From the NCBI GenBank assembly GCA_037043015.1, contig CM073327.1, forward strand, positions 13,994,727 to 14,058,726: a stretch of DNA of 64,000 nucleotides. Reading direction: 5' to 3'. This DNA comes from Bryum argenteum. Its lineage: Eukaryota > Streptophyta > Bryopsida > Bryales > Bryaceae. The stretch's first letter is position 1. The number at the start of each line of letters is the position of its first letter. The translations under genes were made by a program, and so were the position numbers. Below the pieces are notes generated by a model. It saw nothing but the letters and a program-made list of their open reading frames with translations, ran no database searches and was not told the DNA's origin. Below are positions 44,055-55,080 of the stretch, one piece after another.

Positions 44055-44477
44055 CCCTTAAGCGCCCACAGTGTCGTTTTTCGACATTCTGGATGTCAGG
44101 CTCCGTCTTTGGTGCACAGCCTCGCTTTCATTCCATTGATTTTTCAACCGCCTGTTTTTTGCTCAACTCCTCGGCGACTTTACTCTACTCCCTCCTTGGA
44201 TAAATAGTAAAAACCTTGATCCTCAATTTGTGAGAGTGGGTGAAAGAGATTTTTCATGAAGTTTTGTGGTGTGATCTTCACCCCTTTTTTGCATGGATCT
44301 TGTAATCCATACCTCCAAATGGCATGCAACTTGGCGGTCATACTAATTGCCATGCTCCAAAGAAGATCCTACGGTTGAATTTTCCATTTTCATCTTTTAT
44401 TTGTTTTTACGCAGTTTTGAAAAAAACAACATTATTACCAACTGTTAGAAGCTTTACCCCCCTTGGGCGTTTAGGGG
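44055..44477. mobile_element. TTAA-flanked MITE 1 (piggyBac/Kolobok-like ends)
   Basis: TTAA at 44051-44054 and 44478-44481 flanks inverted ends CCCTTAAGCGCCC and GGGCGTTTAGGGG. Unit 3 shows the empty site, TTTCACTTAAGGGGGC, near 53260. No coding capacity. Confidence 0.8.
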
Positions 44478-44481
44478 TTAA

Positions 44482-45866
44482 GGGCGCTAAGGTAGCTCAT
44501 TAAGAATTTGCCATTTGTGACCATGCTTTACTTTGGGTGATGATAGAATGCTTCAGATTTTCCTTCAGTAGACTAGGATAAATGTGTGCACCTATACTAG
44601 GTTAAATGTGTGCACCTACACTAGGATAAATGTGTGCACCTACTAACCGACAAAATATTTACTAAACTCTGTTCTTTTGTTGGTTTTGCTAAGTACACCA
44701 TAAGTAAACATGTCTTCTATGTTGTTGATTTTATGATGATTGAGTGCATTTCATAGTGGTCCACATGTCAACAACATTTGTGAACAAAGTCAAATCTAAA
44801 AATGGAAGAGTGTGTTAATCCTCAATAAAATTTGGAAATGCTTGATCATATTGTGCACTGTCCATGAAGAATTCATCCTTTTTACGTCAAAATGAAAAGC
44901 ATTGTTATATTTTGGCAACCCAATTCACATGACAAGATGTCTAATTTGAAGAGGTTCAAATTGATTTCTATGGAACAAAAAAACTGCTCTTACAAGGATT
45001 CATGTGCAATTTAGCAATCAACCATCTCTATGCACTTTCACATATACCTCACTTAGGATAAAATGGTTATACTAGGCCCTAGTGGTTTAGTCTTTTCATG
45101 TTAAAAATTGTAGAAAGTATTGTTGATTCATTAGTGGTATGTAACAAATTGTAATTTAGAAACATCAAAAACCACAAATGTTTAAGAACCCCATTGTGTA
45201 CTACAATACATAGAATTGTGAAGCCTTACATCAAAATCTATATACCTATTATTAGCCACGTAGTTTGTTGGTGTATCTCCGTGTGAGTGATGTTATTATG
45301 ATTTGGGGCACCCCCAATCGGATCCAGTTGCATGAGGTATCGTTGGATGCCGATTCTTTTGCAGATGTGCTAACAAAATGAGATTGCGATTCCGGCCAAA
45401 ATATCCGAAGAAATTGAAAATCCAAGTATTTATGGCCCCATAAATATTAAAAAGTATTTGTATGAGTGTGCCAACGCGGTGGGGACATACTAGTAATGTA
45501 AGATATTACCAATCAAAGGCTATATTAACTTTCGAAGGCGTAGGGAATTTCATGAAAAACTTGGACATGTTACAAAATGTGCATTTTGTAACTCTCATGA
45601 AGTTTTGCTAAAAGATAAAATGAAGACATCAACACTAACTCAAATTGGATTGGCAAAGTTGAATTCCTCAATTGATGTTTACTTTTGAACTAAAGTAAAG
45701 AGATCAAAACTTTGAAATAAATATTGATCAATTTAAAATTATTAGTATTTAAAGATTAGTATGATTTATATCGCATCATCGATTGCTAACACTATCTCCC
45801 CAAATCTCGTTAATGTCGTGGAGTGCGAGCCACAGAGTGCGCCTAAAAATGTGGAGTGGTATGAGA
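44482..45866. other. AT-rich spacer of unit 2
   Basis: No gene is supported. At ~44571-44645 a 27-bp unit (AGGATAAATGTGTGCACCTA type) is tandemly present three times. The rest matches spacers of units 1 and 3 with many small indels. Confidence 0.6.
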
Positions 45867-45981
45867 GGGGTCTTGCTGGGAGGTCTTGGGGAAGGGGGTC
45901 TTGGGGAAGGGGGTCTTGGGGAAGGGGGTCTTGGGGAAGGGGGGTCTTGGAGAAAGGGGGTCTTGGAGGTCTTGGGGAAGG
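45867..45981 (+). repeat. G-rich 16-bp minisatellite
   Basis: About seven tandem units of GGTCTTGGGGAAGGGG, perfect in the centre and degenerate at the ends. The plus strand has dense runs of three or more G and could form G-quadruplexes. It sits in a segment absent from unit 3. Long frames on both strands here are by-products of the repeat. Confidence 0.9.
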
Positions 45982-46425
45982 ATTTATCCCATATCATTTG
46001 CAGCTACTTCCTCCCCCTGAAAATGTACAAAAGGGCTGGGGCCTCTCCTCAAAAGAAAAAAAAATTACAAAATAAAGCGCGTTCATGGGCCCATGTGGCA
46101 CTTCCTTAAGGGGGTCCATGTGGCAAGAAATACCATTAGGTTAATTAATTAATGTTGCTGCATAGTGAATCTCACAATGGAGCAACATCTCACTAATCAT
46201 CACCATTTTCATGTTTTCTTCTTCCAATCCAAAACAAAAATAGAACTTCAATCTCCTCTTGCCGCTCCAAATCAAATATGAACCCACTTTACTGCTCAAT
46301 GTTCAACACAAAAATTAAAATTCAATTAAAAAAAAAAAAAAAAAAAAATTGCAATTACAAGAAATGTACATAAGTGGAAACATGGATGAAAAGTAGAAAA
46401 TGGATGAAAAGTAGAAACATGGGAT
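45982..46425. other. End of unit 2 spacer
   Basis: No gene. It contains a ~22-base A run near 46327 and ends in a short duplicated GGATGAAAAGTAGAAA motif also present at the end of unit 3. Confidence 0.6.
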
Positions 46426-46777
46426 CCTGGGATCTTCTTATTCCACTCGGCAAGGGATACCTCTGGTTCTTGATGCATTTCTCAAATGTTCAATATAGTA
46501 AGGTGATCAATAATGACACAATTTTCAGCACAGAAAAGCTATAAGGATGTTTCTAGTGCAAGAAATTTTAGTGCATGGGGAAAATTAGAATAGACTTGGA
46601 TCAAGTGAAATCATCATATTTGGACCTTTCTACAGTGAGCTATGAATTTTTGAAGTTGGAAATGTAGGTGTTCCCTAAAATGGTGCCCTAAATTGACATC
46701 CCATAATGTTTGCAACAAGTGTAGGGTATTGTCATATGGAGAAGCTATTATGTACCTGTAAGTGAAGATTACTAAAA

Positions 46778-48458
46778 GGTGGAAACATACTAGGGTGGAT
46801 CACCAAAGTCATGTACTTGTACCCAAGGGAGTACTCAAAGGCAATGGTCTTTGAGTCTGGGAGAATGAATATGAGGCCACAAGCAATGGCGTTATGACGA
46901 TGAGGCTCCATCCTATCTTTCTAAGAGTAAGGAAAAGTGTGCAAGATTAAGAAAGCCGGCACCGTCATAGCTCAACATCGTCGTTAGTTACTAAAATTAG
47001 CTCTTTGAGTACTAGATGGTGGAATCTTTAGAATAAGTTACACTTCCAGTTAGTCAATTTTGCCGCCATCTATACATCTTATTTATCTCCACAAATGAAA
47101 AAAAATTAAAAATTAAAAAATAAAAAAATTATTTTTAAAAAAAAATTGTTTTTCATTCTTGAACAACCTAATCCATGTCAAAGTTATGGCTATTTGACCA
47201 ATTAAGAACGCAATTTTAGAACAAGTTTTCGGGAAGTAATGATACAACATGTAGATTCGAAGGTGCTCTCTTTACTTACATAATTTTTTGAGTACTTTGA
47301 AACTTAATATATACCAAACTTGAGTACTTTGCAATTTATTGACAACTAGTGACGTACTTTTATGAAACTATAGATTGGCAATTTACTATATGTTGCAAAT
47401 GTTTTTGCAAAAAAATGTGAAGTGATTTGCACACATGACCACTCCTTCTACCTATATCTACAAAAAAATTAGCACTTAACCCCTAAAAATCCAAGCGTTT
47501 CCTCGATCTCAAGAACCAAAAACTGCCATTTTTCACCTTCGTTGGGAAATGGGGAAATGGAGAAACTCTTTTTTCTAGTTTTAGACTTTGAACTGTAAGA
47601 TCTTGTACTTAGTTTGTATACAAAGGACAGGTCGATATTTCAACCGTTGGATGTTTGTCATCTGTGAGATCATAACAATCAAAGTTTGTCCAACACTTTT
47701 TTTAGCCGCTGCTTGAGAGGCATTGTCTAAATGGTGCCAAGGGCAACTTGATGATTGTGACTCCAAACATTTTTCTGTCATTTTTTTTCATGTAGGTAAT
47801 CAAGTTAGATACGCTCATGCAAAATTTTAGAGACCAATTCCACTTTTTGACCTTAATGTAAATTATTTTATGAAAGAAGGTCTAAAAACAACAATATAGT
47901 AAAACAAGCACCACATATAATATATTAAGTTTGAGAAAAATCTGGACGGTGAGTAGATGCATTTATGAGAATGTGAATTTCGAAAAAAGAAAATCTTGGA
48001 AAAAATCCAAAATCTCAAATTTTGGCAATTTTTGTAAGAAAAAATTGTAAAATTACTAGAAATTGTGAAGATTGTTTTTGAAAGTTTTGGAGGTTGCCCT
48101 TGTAAAATTGGTAAACTTTTTGACTTCGGACACTTTGGAATTTGAAAAGTAATTTGGTAATGAACATATTTCCAATAAAGAATACTTAAAATTTATAATT
48201 TTAAACTGCCCGTTTTGGACTTGAAACCTTAAATTTCAAGATGAAGGTTATAAAATTAAAATTTGGCTTTGCAAATTTTACCACATACACATTAGAGTAT
48301 GGGGAGCACCCAGTAAAAATCTTAGGCAAAAATATCAATTTAAATGCTTAAAATGAGCTGCCCGAAATCTCAAAAAACCGAATCGGTTTTCAACGGCAAT
48401 TGAATTAGGAGGTGTAACGTGTAACGTACTTTTTGATCCACCCTAGTGTGCTTCCACC
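46778..48458. mobile_element. 1.68-kb non-autonomous inverted-repeat transposon
   Basis: Left end GGTGGAAACATACTAGGGTG; right end is the complement of GGTGGAAGCACACTAGGGTG, and the inverted match extends ~25 bases (2 mismatches in the first 20). It interrupts a sequence continuous in units 1 and 2 (GATTACTAAAGCTC type). No intact frame of size is present, and no clean target duplication is seen. Confidence 0.75.
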
Positions 48459-48552
48459 CTCGAGCTCCATTTTCGGCACTATGCCATGATTGACCGTTCT
48501 ACCCTATGTAGTATGGATTAAGAATAAAAAAATCTTCTCAGCAGCATGTTAA

Positions 48553-48874
48553 CACATGCATGCCCAAGCAAGCCTGAGGGGCTCTTTCCCAACATGATGT
48601 GCTATGTAGCTCTCGTTGTACTCAACTTTACATTTATTTTTTGATGTCAAGCTGGTCACCTTCTTATAAAGTGAGATTTCACAAGTCAAATCACAATTTG
48701 TATGAGTAATTTTGTGTGCTTTGAAAGAATTGTGGTAGGTAGGTTGGGGTTGTACATAACCTTGGAGGAGGTTGCAAGCTCATCATTGATTGGTTCATTC
48801 ATGATGCCCAAGTCCAGAAGATATTGTGCTCCAATTTTGGGCAGCCCGTTTCAGACCCCACGGGCGTTCATCAG
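48553..48874. mobile_element. TTAA-flanked MITE 2 in the unit 3 lead region
   Basis: TTAA flanks it at 48549-48552 and 48875-48878. It is the inverted, diverged relative of the element at 58695-59056, sharing GCCCAAGCAAGCC, the CATGATGCCCAAGTCCA stretch and the GTTTCAGACCCC end. Related copies lie in units 1 (from ~29685, interrupted) and 2 (from ~39505, truncated). The presumed gene leader begins close to its right end. Confidence 0.7.
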
Positions 48875-49029
48875 TTAAATATTGCATAATGTGCAATAAA
48901 CGTGTGTTGACATTCTGCGTTGAATAATCAGCAGGGCCTCCATGCACAGTCCCTTCTCCCAAGTATCCCCCCACCGTCCTCTGACACTCCCCCATCCCCC
49001 CGGGTCCCCTCCCCTCCCCTCCCCTCCCC

Positions 49030-49540
49030 CAACTCAATGCATATTTCTATGCAGCTCGCAGGTGCCACTTTGGGTCACCGTGCTGATGGTCCTGGAGATG
49101 TTAGTGGCCTCCATCGCCTGTCGATACCAATTGCCGGCCGGGACGTCCACATTGTCTGCTCCCGAGGGTTACCACTGTAGCTAGCTGGAACTCCCGCACT
49201 AGCTGCGTTGGAAGGGCAAGCACGATGACGGAAGATCCAATTGTGGGTGGCACATGCCGGTTCATGTGTTGCTCTGGACTCGTGCGCTTCTAGTAAGATT
49301 CCTGTTTTCAATATTTTGCCATCATGGCCTGCGATTCTTTCCGCTGTGCTGCGCTTGAGGTCATGGTGTTGGTAGTAGAAGGTTAGCTCTCGGTTTGTCG
49401 GTATTAGTGTCGGGGAAGATAATGATTGGTGTGTCAGGTAGGTCTTGTAGGAAGACGAAACTTAGGTAGGGTGTGGACGCCTTAGTTTGGAGGGATGTGC
49501 CTGTGCTTCACTTGAGGGCTTTAGCGATTCTTGAAGCGAA
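49030..49540 (+). other. Leader of gene copy 3 with a probable 5'-UTR intron
   Basis: It aligns with the leaders of copies 1 and 2. A donor GTAAGATT at 49293 and acceptor CTTTAG ending at 49524 would remove ~230 bases, leaving a 16-base stretch before the start codon. A 4-base duplication (GCCGGCCG) breaks the upstream frame seen in copy 1, so the block is probably untranslated. Confidence 0.5.
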
Positions 49541-51466
49541 ATGGCGACCGGAATAAACGTCAATATAGAGCAAATTCTTGAAGCGGATCCTCTAGATCGT
49601 TCCGTGGACTGGATGCATACCTACGACTATGAGATGTTCGAAACTTACTTTCGGGAACATTTCGTGCAACGTTACGGAAGTGTCTGTACAATTTCAATCT
49701 TGATGTCCCAAACAGAGGCCGACTTGCTTGAGATGTTTGAAGCATTCCAGTGGTCTACAAATAAGTATGAAGGTATTATGGACAAAATGAAAGGAGTCAT
49801 GGACCGGATTGTGAAGCGTGGCAACTACCACCATTTTCCACCTTTTCTAGGCTATCTTCTCAGGTACCGTTTATATGTTGATAAAGATGGGTATTTTGTA
49901 AGCAATATCGTGGATCGGAATGTCCTGCTTCGGAATATCGTGCTTCGGGCTGAGCGAGCCGTCGAGGGAATGTACAAGAACGAGACTTGCGATGGTGCGT
50001 TTCCTTCTCACCATTCACAGCAGGTCTTCACCGTTGCGGTTGCTGCCGTGCTCCACCTCCTGGCATTTGTTTTGCAGTACCTCATAGGCTACATCGACAG
50101 AGGCGGCACCAAAACCTACTCCTCTGGTTGCTTCGACTTTCGAGCCTCCTATGTTAGTGTTATGCTATTCCTTGCCGCCTTCGTCTGGATTAAATTCAGA
50201 CAGGCAGCCCGACCATCCACCGGCAAGCGCAAGCAACCTGAGCATCCAGTAGACGACGCAAGTGACTCTAGCCATGTCTTTCGCAGAAAACGTGGATTGA
50301 TCACCAAGTACGAAGCCAGATACCTTATACCGGTGAACATGAGAGACGAGGCCCACCCCGTCACAAATCCTCGTCTTACTCTCGGTGAGTACGAGATACC
50401 TGAGGTGGCTGCTTTTGTATGGCGAGTAGCAGAGACCTGCTATGAAGGTCAGCGGGGGACTTGCTGTGTGACGCTTCAGGGTAATCCATACACGTTCCCC
50501 GTCCCAGCGATGAGTGAGCAAGAGCGAGGGCTCGTAGGCGAAGTGAAGAGGAAATGGGTGATGGAGTATGCGAAGGTCGTGGGGAAGAACGAGTATGAGA
50601 AGTATGCGGAGCGGTTGGCCTTTGCCACCAGCACAAGATCACATGATCGTTCTGCATTTCGTCGTGCATGTCAGCCGTATCTGATGCTTGCCCAGACTAG
50701 AAATGAGCCTCTGATTGGGTCGGACGCTCCATCTTGCTCGGTTCCGCCTCCAGTCGGTGAGGAGCTCAACGCTGGCTCGGAACTCTTTCAAGTGAACCGC
50801 CAAGTACCTGCTCAAGGTCTTGAGAGTCCTATAATATCGAAAGGAGTTGAAGCGCAATGGCATATGGAACCACCTCCATTTGGTGGCTTGCAGACGGATA
50901 TTGATTCTGAGGAATTGATGCGCATCCTTGAGGAGAATAGCCCTGATCCTCCATTCGAGCAGGAAAGTCCACTCGGCAGAATCATGCCCTACTCGGATTC
51001 CGCTCTACTTGAGGATGACAGTTCGCCTATCGTCGAATCTGAAGTTGTGACTGTTGAACACCCTCGGTCATGGTCTGTCCAGACTTTTCAGCAAGGATGG
51101 GATGCTGGTGATGCGGTCCTGCAGTATGCTGATAGAAGTGGAACTGACCCTGTCGTTGTCGAGCAAAGTACGATGGTGTTCTTTCAGCAGCAGAACCCCC
51201 AGGTTATTCAAGGGTCGGAGTCACAGCTTGCCGAGCCTTTACAGCACATCTCTAGTCGCTCGGGAGAGCCTTCCAAATCCATCCCTCAGCAATATGAGGA
51301 CTTGCTCAAGAATCATGAGCGCTTGCTCAAGGATTATGAGCTCTTGCTCAAGGATTATGAGCTCTTGCGGAATGAGAAGGAGCGCTGGCGTGAGAAGTAC
51401 GAGTGTCTGGAGAATTCAATCGTTGCTCTAGCTCGCAAAAGTGTGTTAGCTCATCTCCACGATTGA
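49541..51466 (+). CDS. Unknown 641-residue protein with two membrane segments and a coiled coil (intact copy 3)
   Basis: A single uninterrupted exon of 641 codons. I do not recognise the family. Residues 1-150 are mixed charged/hydrophobic with an MSQTEADLLEMF block. Two hydrophobic segments follow, about 162-184 (FTVAVAAVLHLLAFVLQYLI) and 203-219 (YVSVMLFLAAFVWI), separated by a short loop. Then come a basic stretch (RKQPEHP...FRRKR), a conserved region 250-355 (LITKYEARYLIPV; YEIPEVAAFVWRVAETCYEG), a Pro/Ser/Glu-rich, probably disordered stretch 370-575, and a coiled coil 583-632 built from LLKDYEL-type repeats. It is the only copy of three without disabling changes. The start follows the presumed leader intron. 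Membrane anchoring is inferred from hydrophobicity; function is unknown. Confidence 0.8.
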   Translation: MATGINVNIEQILEADPLDRSVDWMHTYDYEMFETYFREHFVQRYGSVCTISILMSQTEADLLEMFEAFQWSTNKYEGIMDKMKGVMDRIVKRGNYHHFPPFLGYLLRYRLYVDKDGYFVSNIVDRNVLLRNIVLRAERAVEGMYKNETCDGAFPSHHSQQVFTVAVAAVLHLLAFVLQYLIGYIDRGGTKTYSSGCFDFRASYVSVMLFLAAFVWIKFRQAARPSTGKRKQPEHPVDDASDSSHVFRRKRGLITKYEARYLIPVNMRDEAHPVTNPRLTLGEYEIPEVAAFVWRVAETCYEGQRGTCCVTLQGNPYTFPVPAMSEQERGLVGEVKRKWVMEYAKVVGKNEYEKYAERLAFATSTRSHDRSAFRRACQPYLMLAQTRNEPLIGSDAPSCSVPPPVGEELNAGSELFQVNRQVPAQGLESPIISKGVEAQWHMEPPPFGGLQTDIDSEELMRILEENSPDPPFEQESPLGRIMPYSDSALLEDDSSPIVESEVVTVEHPRSWSVQTFQQGWDAGDAVLQYADRSGTDPVVVEQSTMVFFQQQNPQVIQGSESQLAEPLQHISSRSGEPSKSIPQQYEDLLKNHERLLKDYELLLKDYELLRNEKERWREKYECLENSIVALARKSVLAHLHD

Positions 51467-53384
51467 GGCATACATACATGTGGAAGTTCGTGATGTAATG
51501 GTTGGTTCTAGGTTCACACTCATTGATACATTGATTCATTTCTCTCTTCCGCTTGCCGCGATACTCAGGAGTGATGGAGTTGAAGTTGGATAGTTTGATG
51601 TGCCTACGACGATATAGCATTCTCTGTTCATTACATCCCCGTTATATATACTGGTTCTGTTTTGTATCAGTTTCTAATTTGAAAGAATTGTAGACATGGG
51701 GATACACTTAGTTGTCACCACTTGGGCATGCGAGTTGCTAATGACTGACCTCCCGTTTCTTAGTCAATGGCTGCCTCAATCTGAGAGTAACAGAACAAGT
51801 GAAATCTCAAGATTGATTACGTGGTCAATGTATCTTGAGATGCTTGTGCCTCTGATTCATGATGTAGCATGTCGTTTCTCATCATCATTTATACATCCCA
51901 ACCTTTAAACGGTAATGTGATTTTGAGGCCTTCTGTGCAAGACTTGGCTTTTATTCTGCACCTCAGCAGATATTGAAGTACACCCGACAGAAGCATGCCT
52001 TTCCTTGATTTTGCTCACACCGACAGATCGCCACATTGCGAAGCTGCGACTGAGGATGTCGATTACCCTCAAGTGTGGTCTATTAATATTATCTTTCCTC
52101 TTGTTTTGTCTCCTTTCTCCTCCTTTCTCATTGCATCACGAATCATGATGGGACATGGAGCTTCATTCGTCCAGTTCTTCTCTTCGCAAAACTAACGAAG
52201 AAGGTATCTAGGACATGCGGATTTAGGACCACTCTGAAGCTCCAGAGGAGTTGAAGTTTGAACTATAATTGGTAAAAATTTGGAAAACAACCCCTACTAA
52301 GAGTCTTTACATTATGTGCCAAAATTGCAAAAGACCTATAATTTCTCATAAAGAGAAAACTACCACCAAAGGGTTGATAGTGCTACTAAATACTTCAAGA
52401 TAAGGTATCAGACAGCCTACCGGCAGAGCGACACTTTCGATAAGATGCAGTTTGCAATGCTTCAGTCTAGCCGACGTAAAATTCAGTCTGGCCGACGTTT
52501 TACGTTACATTGTCAACAGGGGTCCATGTATCTTCCCCCTGCCCCATCCCAATGCAATATAATAACAAAATACTGCACGACGATCCTTCCTACCCACCAA
52601 CTTACCAACGTATTAGCATACAAACCTACCAACCTAAGAAATTACCAACTTACCTACCAACCTATTTTTATGTTTTTTGGGTTATGTATTAAAATGATTA
52701 ATATAATAATTATAATAATAGTAATAAAATAAAAAAACATGGTTTGAGGAAATGGTAGACACGGGATACTTTTCTAGAAGTACCCATATAAAGAGCTTCC
52801 TCGTCGGGACAACGTGCCCTATAATAAACTTTTATTACAAGGATTGTTTGGAATCATCTTTGCCGGTGACTAAGGGTTACTTATTACTGTAGTTAGGAAT
52901 CGATCAAGTAGCTTCTATATAGGAAGAGCAAGCACGATGCGGACAATGGAGGGCGGCAATTGTGAGTTTGGAATTTGAGTAGCTGTAGCGAGAGTCTATA
53001 AATCCTTGTTTTCAAATTCTACTGCCATGAAGGGGGGCATTATTTCTCGTGTAGGTACGCGGACTTGAGGTTATAGTGTTGGTTGTAGAAGGTTTGCCCT
53101 TGTTGTGTCTGTGTGATCAGTCTCAAGGACTTCTAAGATCGATGTGTAAGGGAAGTCTTGTAGGAAGATGGAACACAATTATGTAGTGAAAGCCTTAGTC
53201 TTAAAGATATTTGATTATACAACTGGTTTCAATTTTAGGATTGCTTTGTTTCAGTGTTTCACTTAAGGGGGCTAGGATTGTTTAGAAATTGGAACAAAAT
53301 AACGACTGAAACACACCACATTATGTGGTGGTTAGCATATTTATTGCAGTCCGAAAGTGACATCTTCAAACAATCAATCTTCAA
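51467..53384. other. Unit 3 3' flank, gene fragment and leader remnant
   Basis: No gene is supported. 51930-52090 is a degenerate gene fragment; 52850-53230 is a leader remnant (GGGTTACTTATTACTGTAGT, then GGAAGAGCAAGCACGATGCG). The segment 52560-52740 is a simple ACC/AAT-rich stretch absent from the other units. Confidence 0.6.
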
Positions 53385-53500
53385 AGCCTAGGTTTGGTGG
53401 TCAAGGCTCCCAACCCTCACTGAAGAGGTTGTGGGTTCTATTCTCCATGCTAGCATGGAGCTCACTACCACGGTCCACCCAACTATGTTGAAGTCTTGCA
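53385..53500 (+). mobile_element. tRNA-derived SINE head
   Basis: GGTTTGGTGGTCAAGGCTCC (53391-53410) resembles an A-box region, and GAGGTTGTGGGTTCTATTCT (53425-53444) a B-box region, at tRNA-like spacing. The 3' end and target duplication were not identified. Confidence 0.55.
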
Positions 53501-53580
53501 TCAAAATTTCTATATTTATTATTTAAGGTAGGTAGTTTGTTTGTGCGTGTGTAGGAGATATGACATTCTCGATTGGATCT

Positions 53581-53705
53581 AGACCCATGAGGTATCACTG
53601 TAAGATGATTTTTTTTGGTGAGACCTATGAGGTAATACTAGAAGATGATTTTTTTGGTGAGACCCATGAGGTATCAGTGGAAAATGATTTTTCTGGTAAA
53701 AGTGC
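53581..53705 (+). repeat. Three ~45-bp tandem units
   Basis: Units share GA..CCATGAGGTA.CA.T and GATGATTTTTTTGGTGA. They lie in the unit 3 spacer and have no counterpart of the same copy number in units 1 and 2. Confidence 0.75.
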
Positions 53706-54073
53706 TGACAACAATCAGATTGCGATTCTCGCGAGAAATGCCAAGAATTTGAAACTCCAAGTATTTATAGCTTTAGAAATATTGGGAACTATTTATATGA
53801 CTGTGGCAACATGGCAGGGATGTATCGATAATGTATGATATTACCAATCAAATCAAAGGCTATATTAACCCCTAAAGGTATAAGGAATTCCAAGAAAAAC
53901 ATAGACATGTTACAAAATGTCCATCCTATAACTCCCATGAAGTTAAAATATAGACCTTAACGCCCAAATTCAATCAGCAAAGTTGAATTCCTAAAAATGA
54001 TGTTTACTTTTAAACTAGAGTAAAGAGACTAAAACTTTAAAATGAGTATCTTTTAATCTAAATCATCACTAAT

Positions 54074-54696
54074 GGGCAATGGTAAGCTTGGGGTATCACT
54101 TTTTGGACACACTAATTAGGTTATTTTTATTGAAAACCTCCAAAGTTTGTCTAATTTAGTCATTTTAATCAAGTAAAAAGACCCTAAAATAGAAAATAAA
54201 ATATCATGCACCTCACTGAAATCAAAGTATATATGCCTATAGATTTTTTTTTAGATTTTTTATTTTTTTTGGATCCATTCATAGATGAGGGAAAAAGTGT
54301 TGAATTTGGGGATTTGCAGGCATTATAGTGCACAATGAATTAATTTTTTTATTATTAAATAAATTATTTTGTATTCTATACAAGAAGATGTAGGTCATAT
54401 TCAAAAATTATATTAAAATAAAAATGGTTGATATTCCATTTGCTTGATTCTATGGATTTTAGGTTATTGGGACATGACTTACTTTTTCAACTAAAAAATC
54501 AAATAAAATTACTTCAAAATATTTTTTTTAATTTTTAATTTTTTTTCTTGATAAATTATAAGTATAGACAACTAAAACCACATCTAATGTAGTCTTATTG
54601 TATTACAGTTTAAAAATGGATATGTTTGTCACACCAGCATAGAGTGCAATTGTTCATGGGACAACCTTTTTGGGTACCCCAACCAGACCATCACCC
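54074..54696. mobile_element. 623-bp inverted-repeat transposon, second copy
   Basis: It is nearly identical to 32926-33548, in the same orientation and of the same length, and is flanked by TAAT at 54070-54073 and 54697-54700. The few differences are single bases, so both insertions are recent. Confidence 0.85.
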
Positions 54697-55080
54697 TAAT
54701 TAAAGATTAGTATGATTGATACCGAATCATTGATTGCTAACACAATCATCACCAATTCTACATGTTTTCTTCTTCCAATCCAAAAACAAAAATAGAACTT
54801 CAATTTCACCATGCCGCTCCAAATCAACAAATGAACCCACCTTACTTCTCAATGTTTAAAAAAAAAATAAATTAATTCTAATAATCAACTTGCAGTAACT
54901 AGAAACGCACAAAAGTCGAAATGTGGATGAAAAGTAGAAAGGCGGATGGAAAGTAGAAACATGGGATGATCTTTTCCTCCTCCAGTCGTAAGGGGCATCG
55001 AGCTTTTTGGATAACGCACTTCGTCTCTTTCGCTTCAACAAGGGAGTCTTCCATTCTTGCTGATTGCAATCCGAGCAGAC

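Larger units (their letters stand above)
38336..46425 (+). repeat. Tandem unit 2 of the triplicated block
   Basis: Same module order as unit 1: lead region (38336-39650), leader (39650-40206), gene copy 2 (40207-42108), gene fragment and leader remnant (42560-43990), spacer (44500-46425). Unit-specific insertions are the 256-bp element, the 398-bp tRNA-like insert, a TTAA MITE and a G-rich minisatellite segment. Confidence 0.8.
46426..54970 (+). repeat. Tandem unit 3 of the triplicated block
   Basis: Modules: truncated lead (46426-46777, 48459-48880), leader (49030-49540), intact gene copy 3, gene fragment and leader remnant (51930-53230), spacer (53230-54970). Unit-specific insertions are the 1.68-kb element and the second 623-bp transposon. 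The unit ends ~110 bases before the FKBP start codon. Confidence 0.8.

Noticed and set aside
45761..46109. Gly/Trp-rich and Pro-rich frames around 45.9 kb
   Set aside because: They are produced by the 16-bp minisatellite, whose units are open in several frames on both strands.
46321..46348. Poly-A stretch as the tail of a retroposon
   Set aside because: No target duplication and no element-like sequence directly upstream; unit 3 has an A-rich stretch at the matching place.
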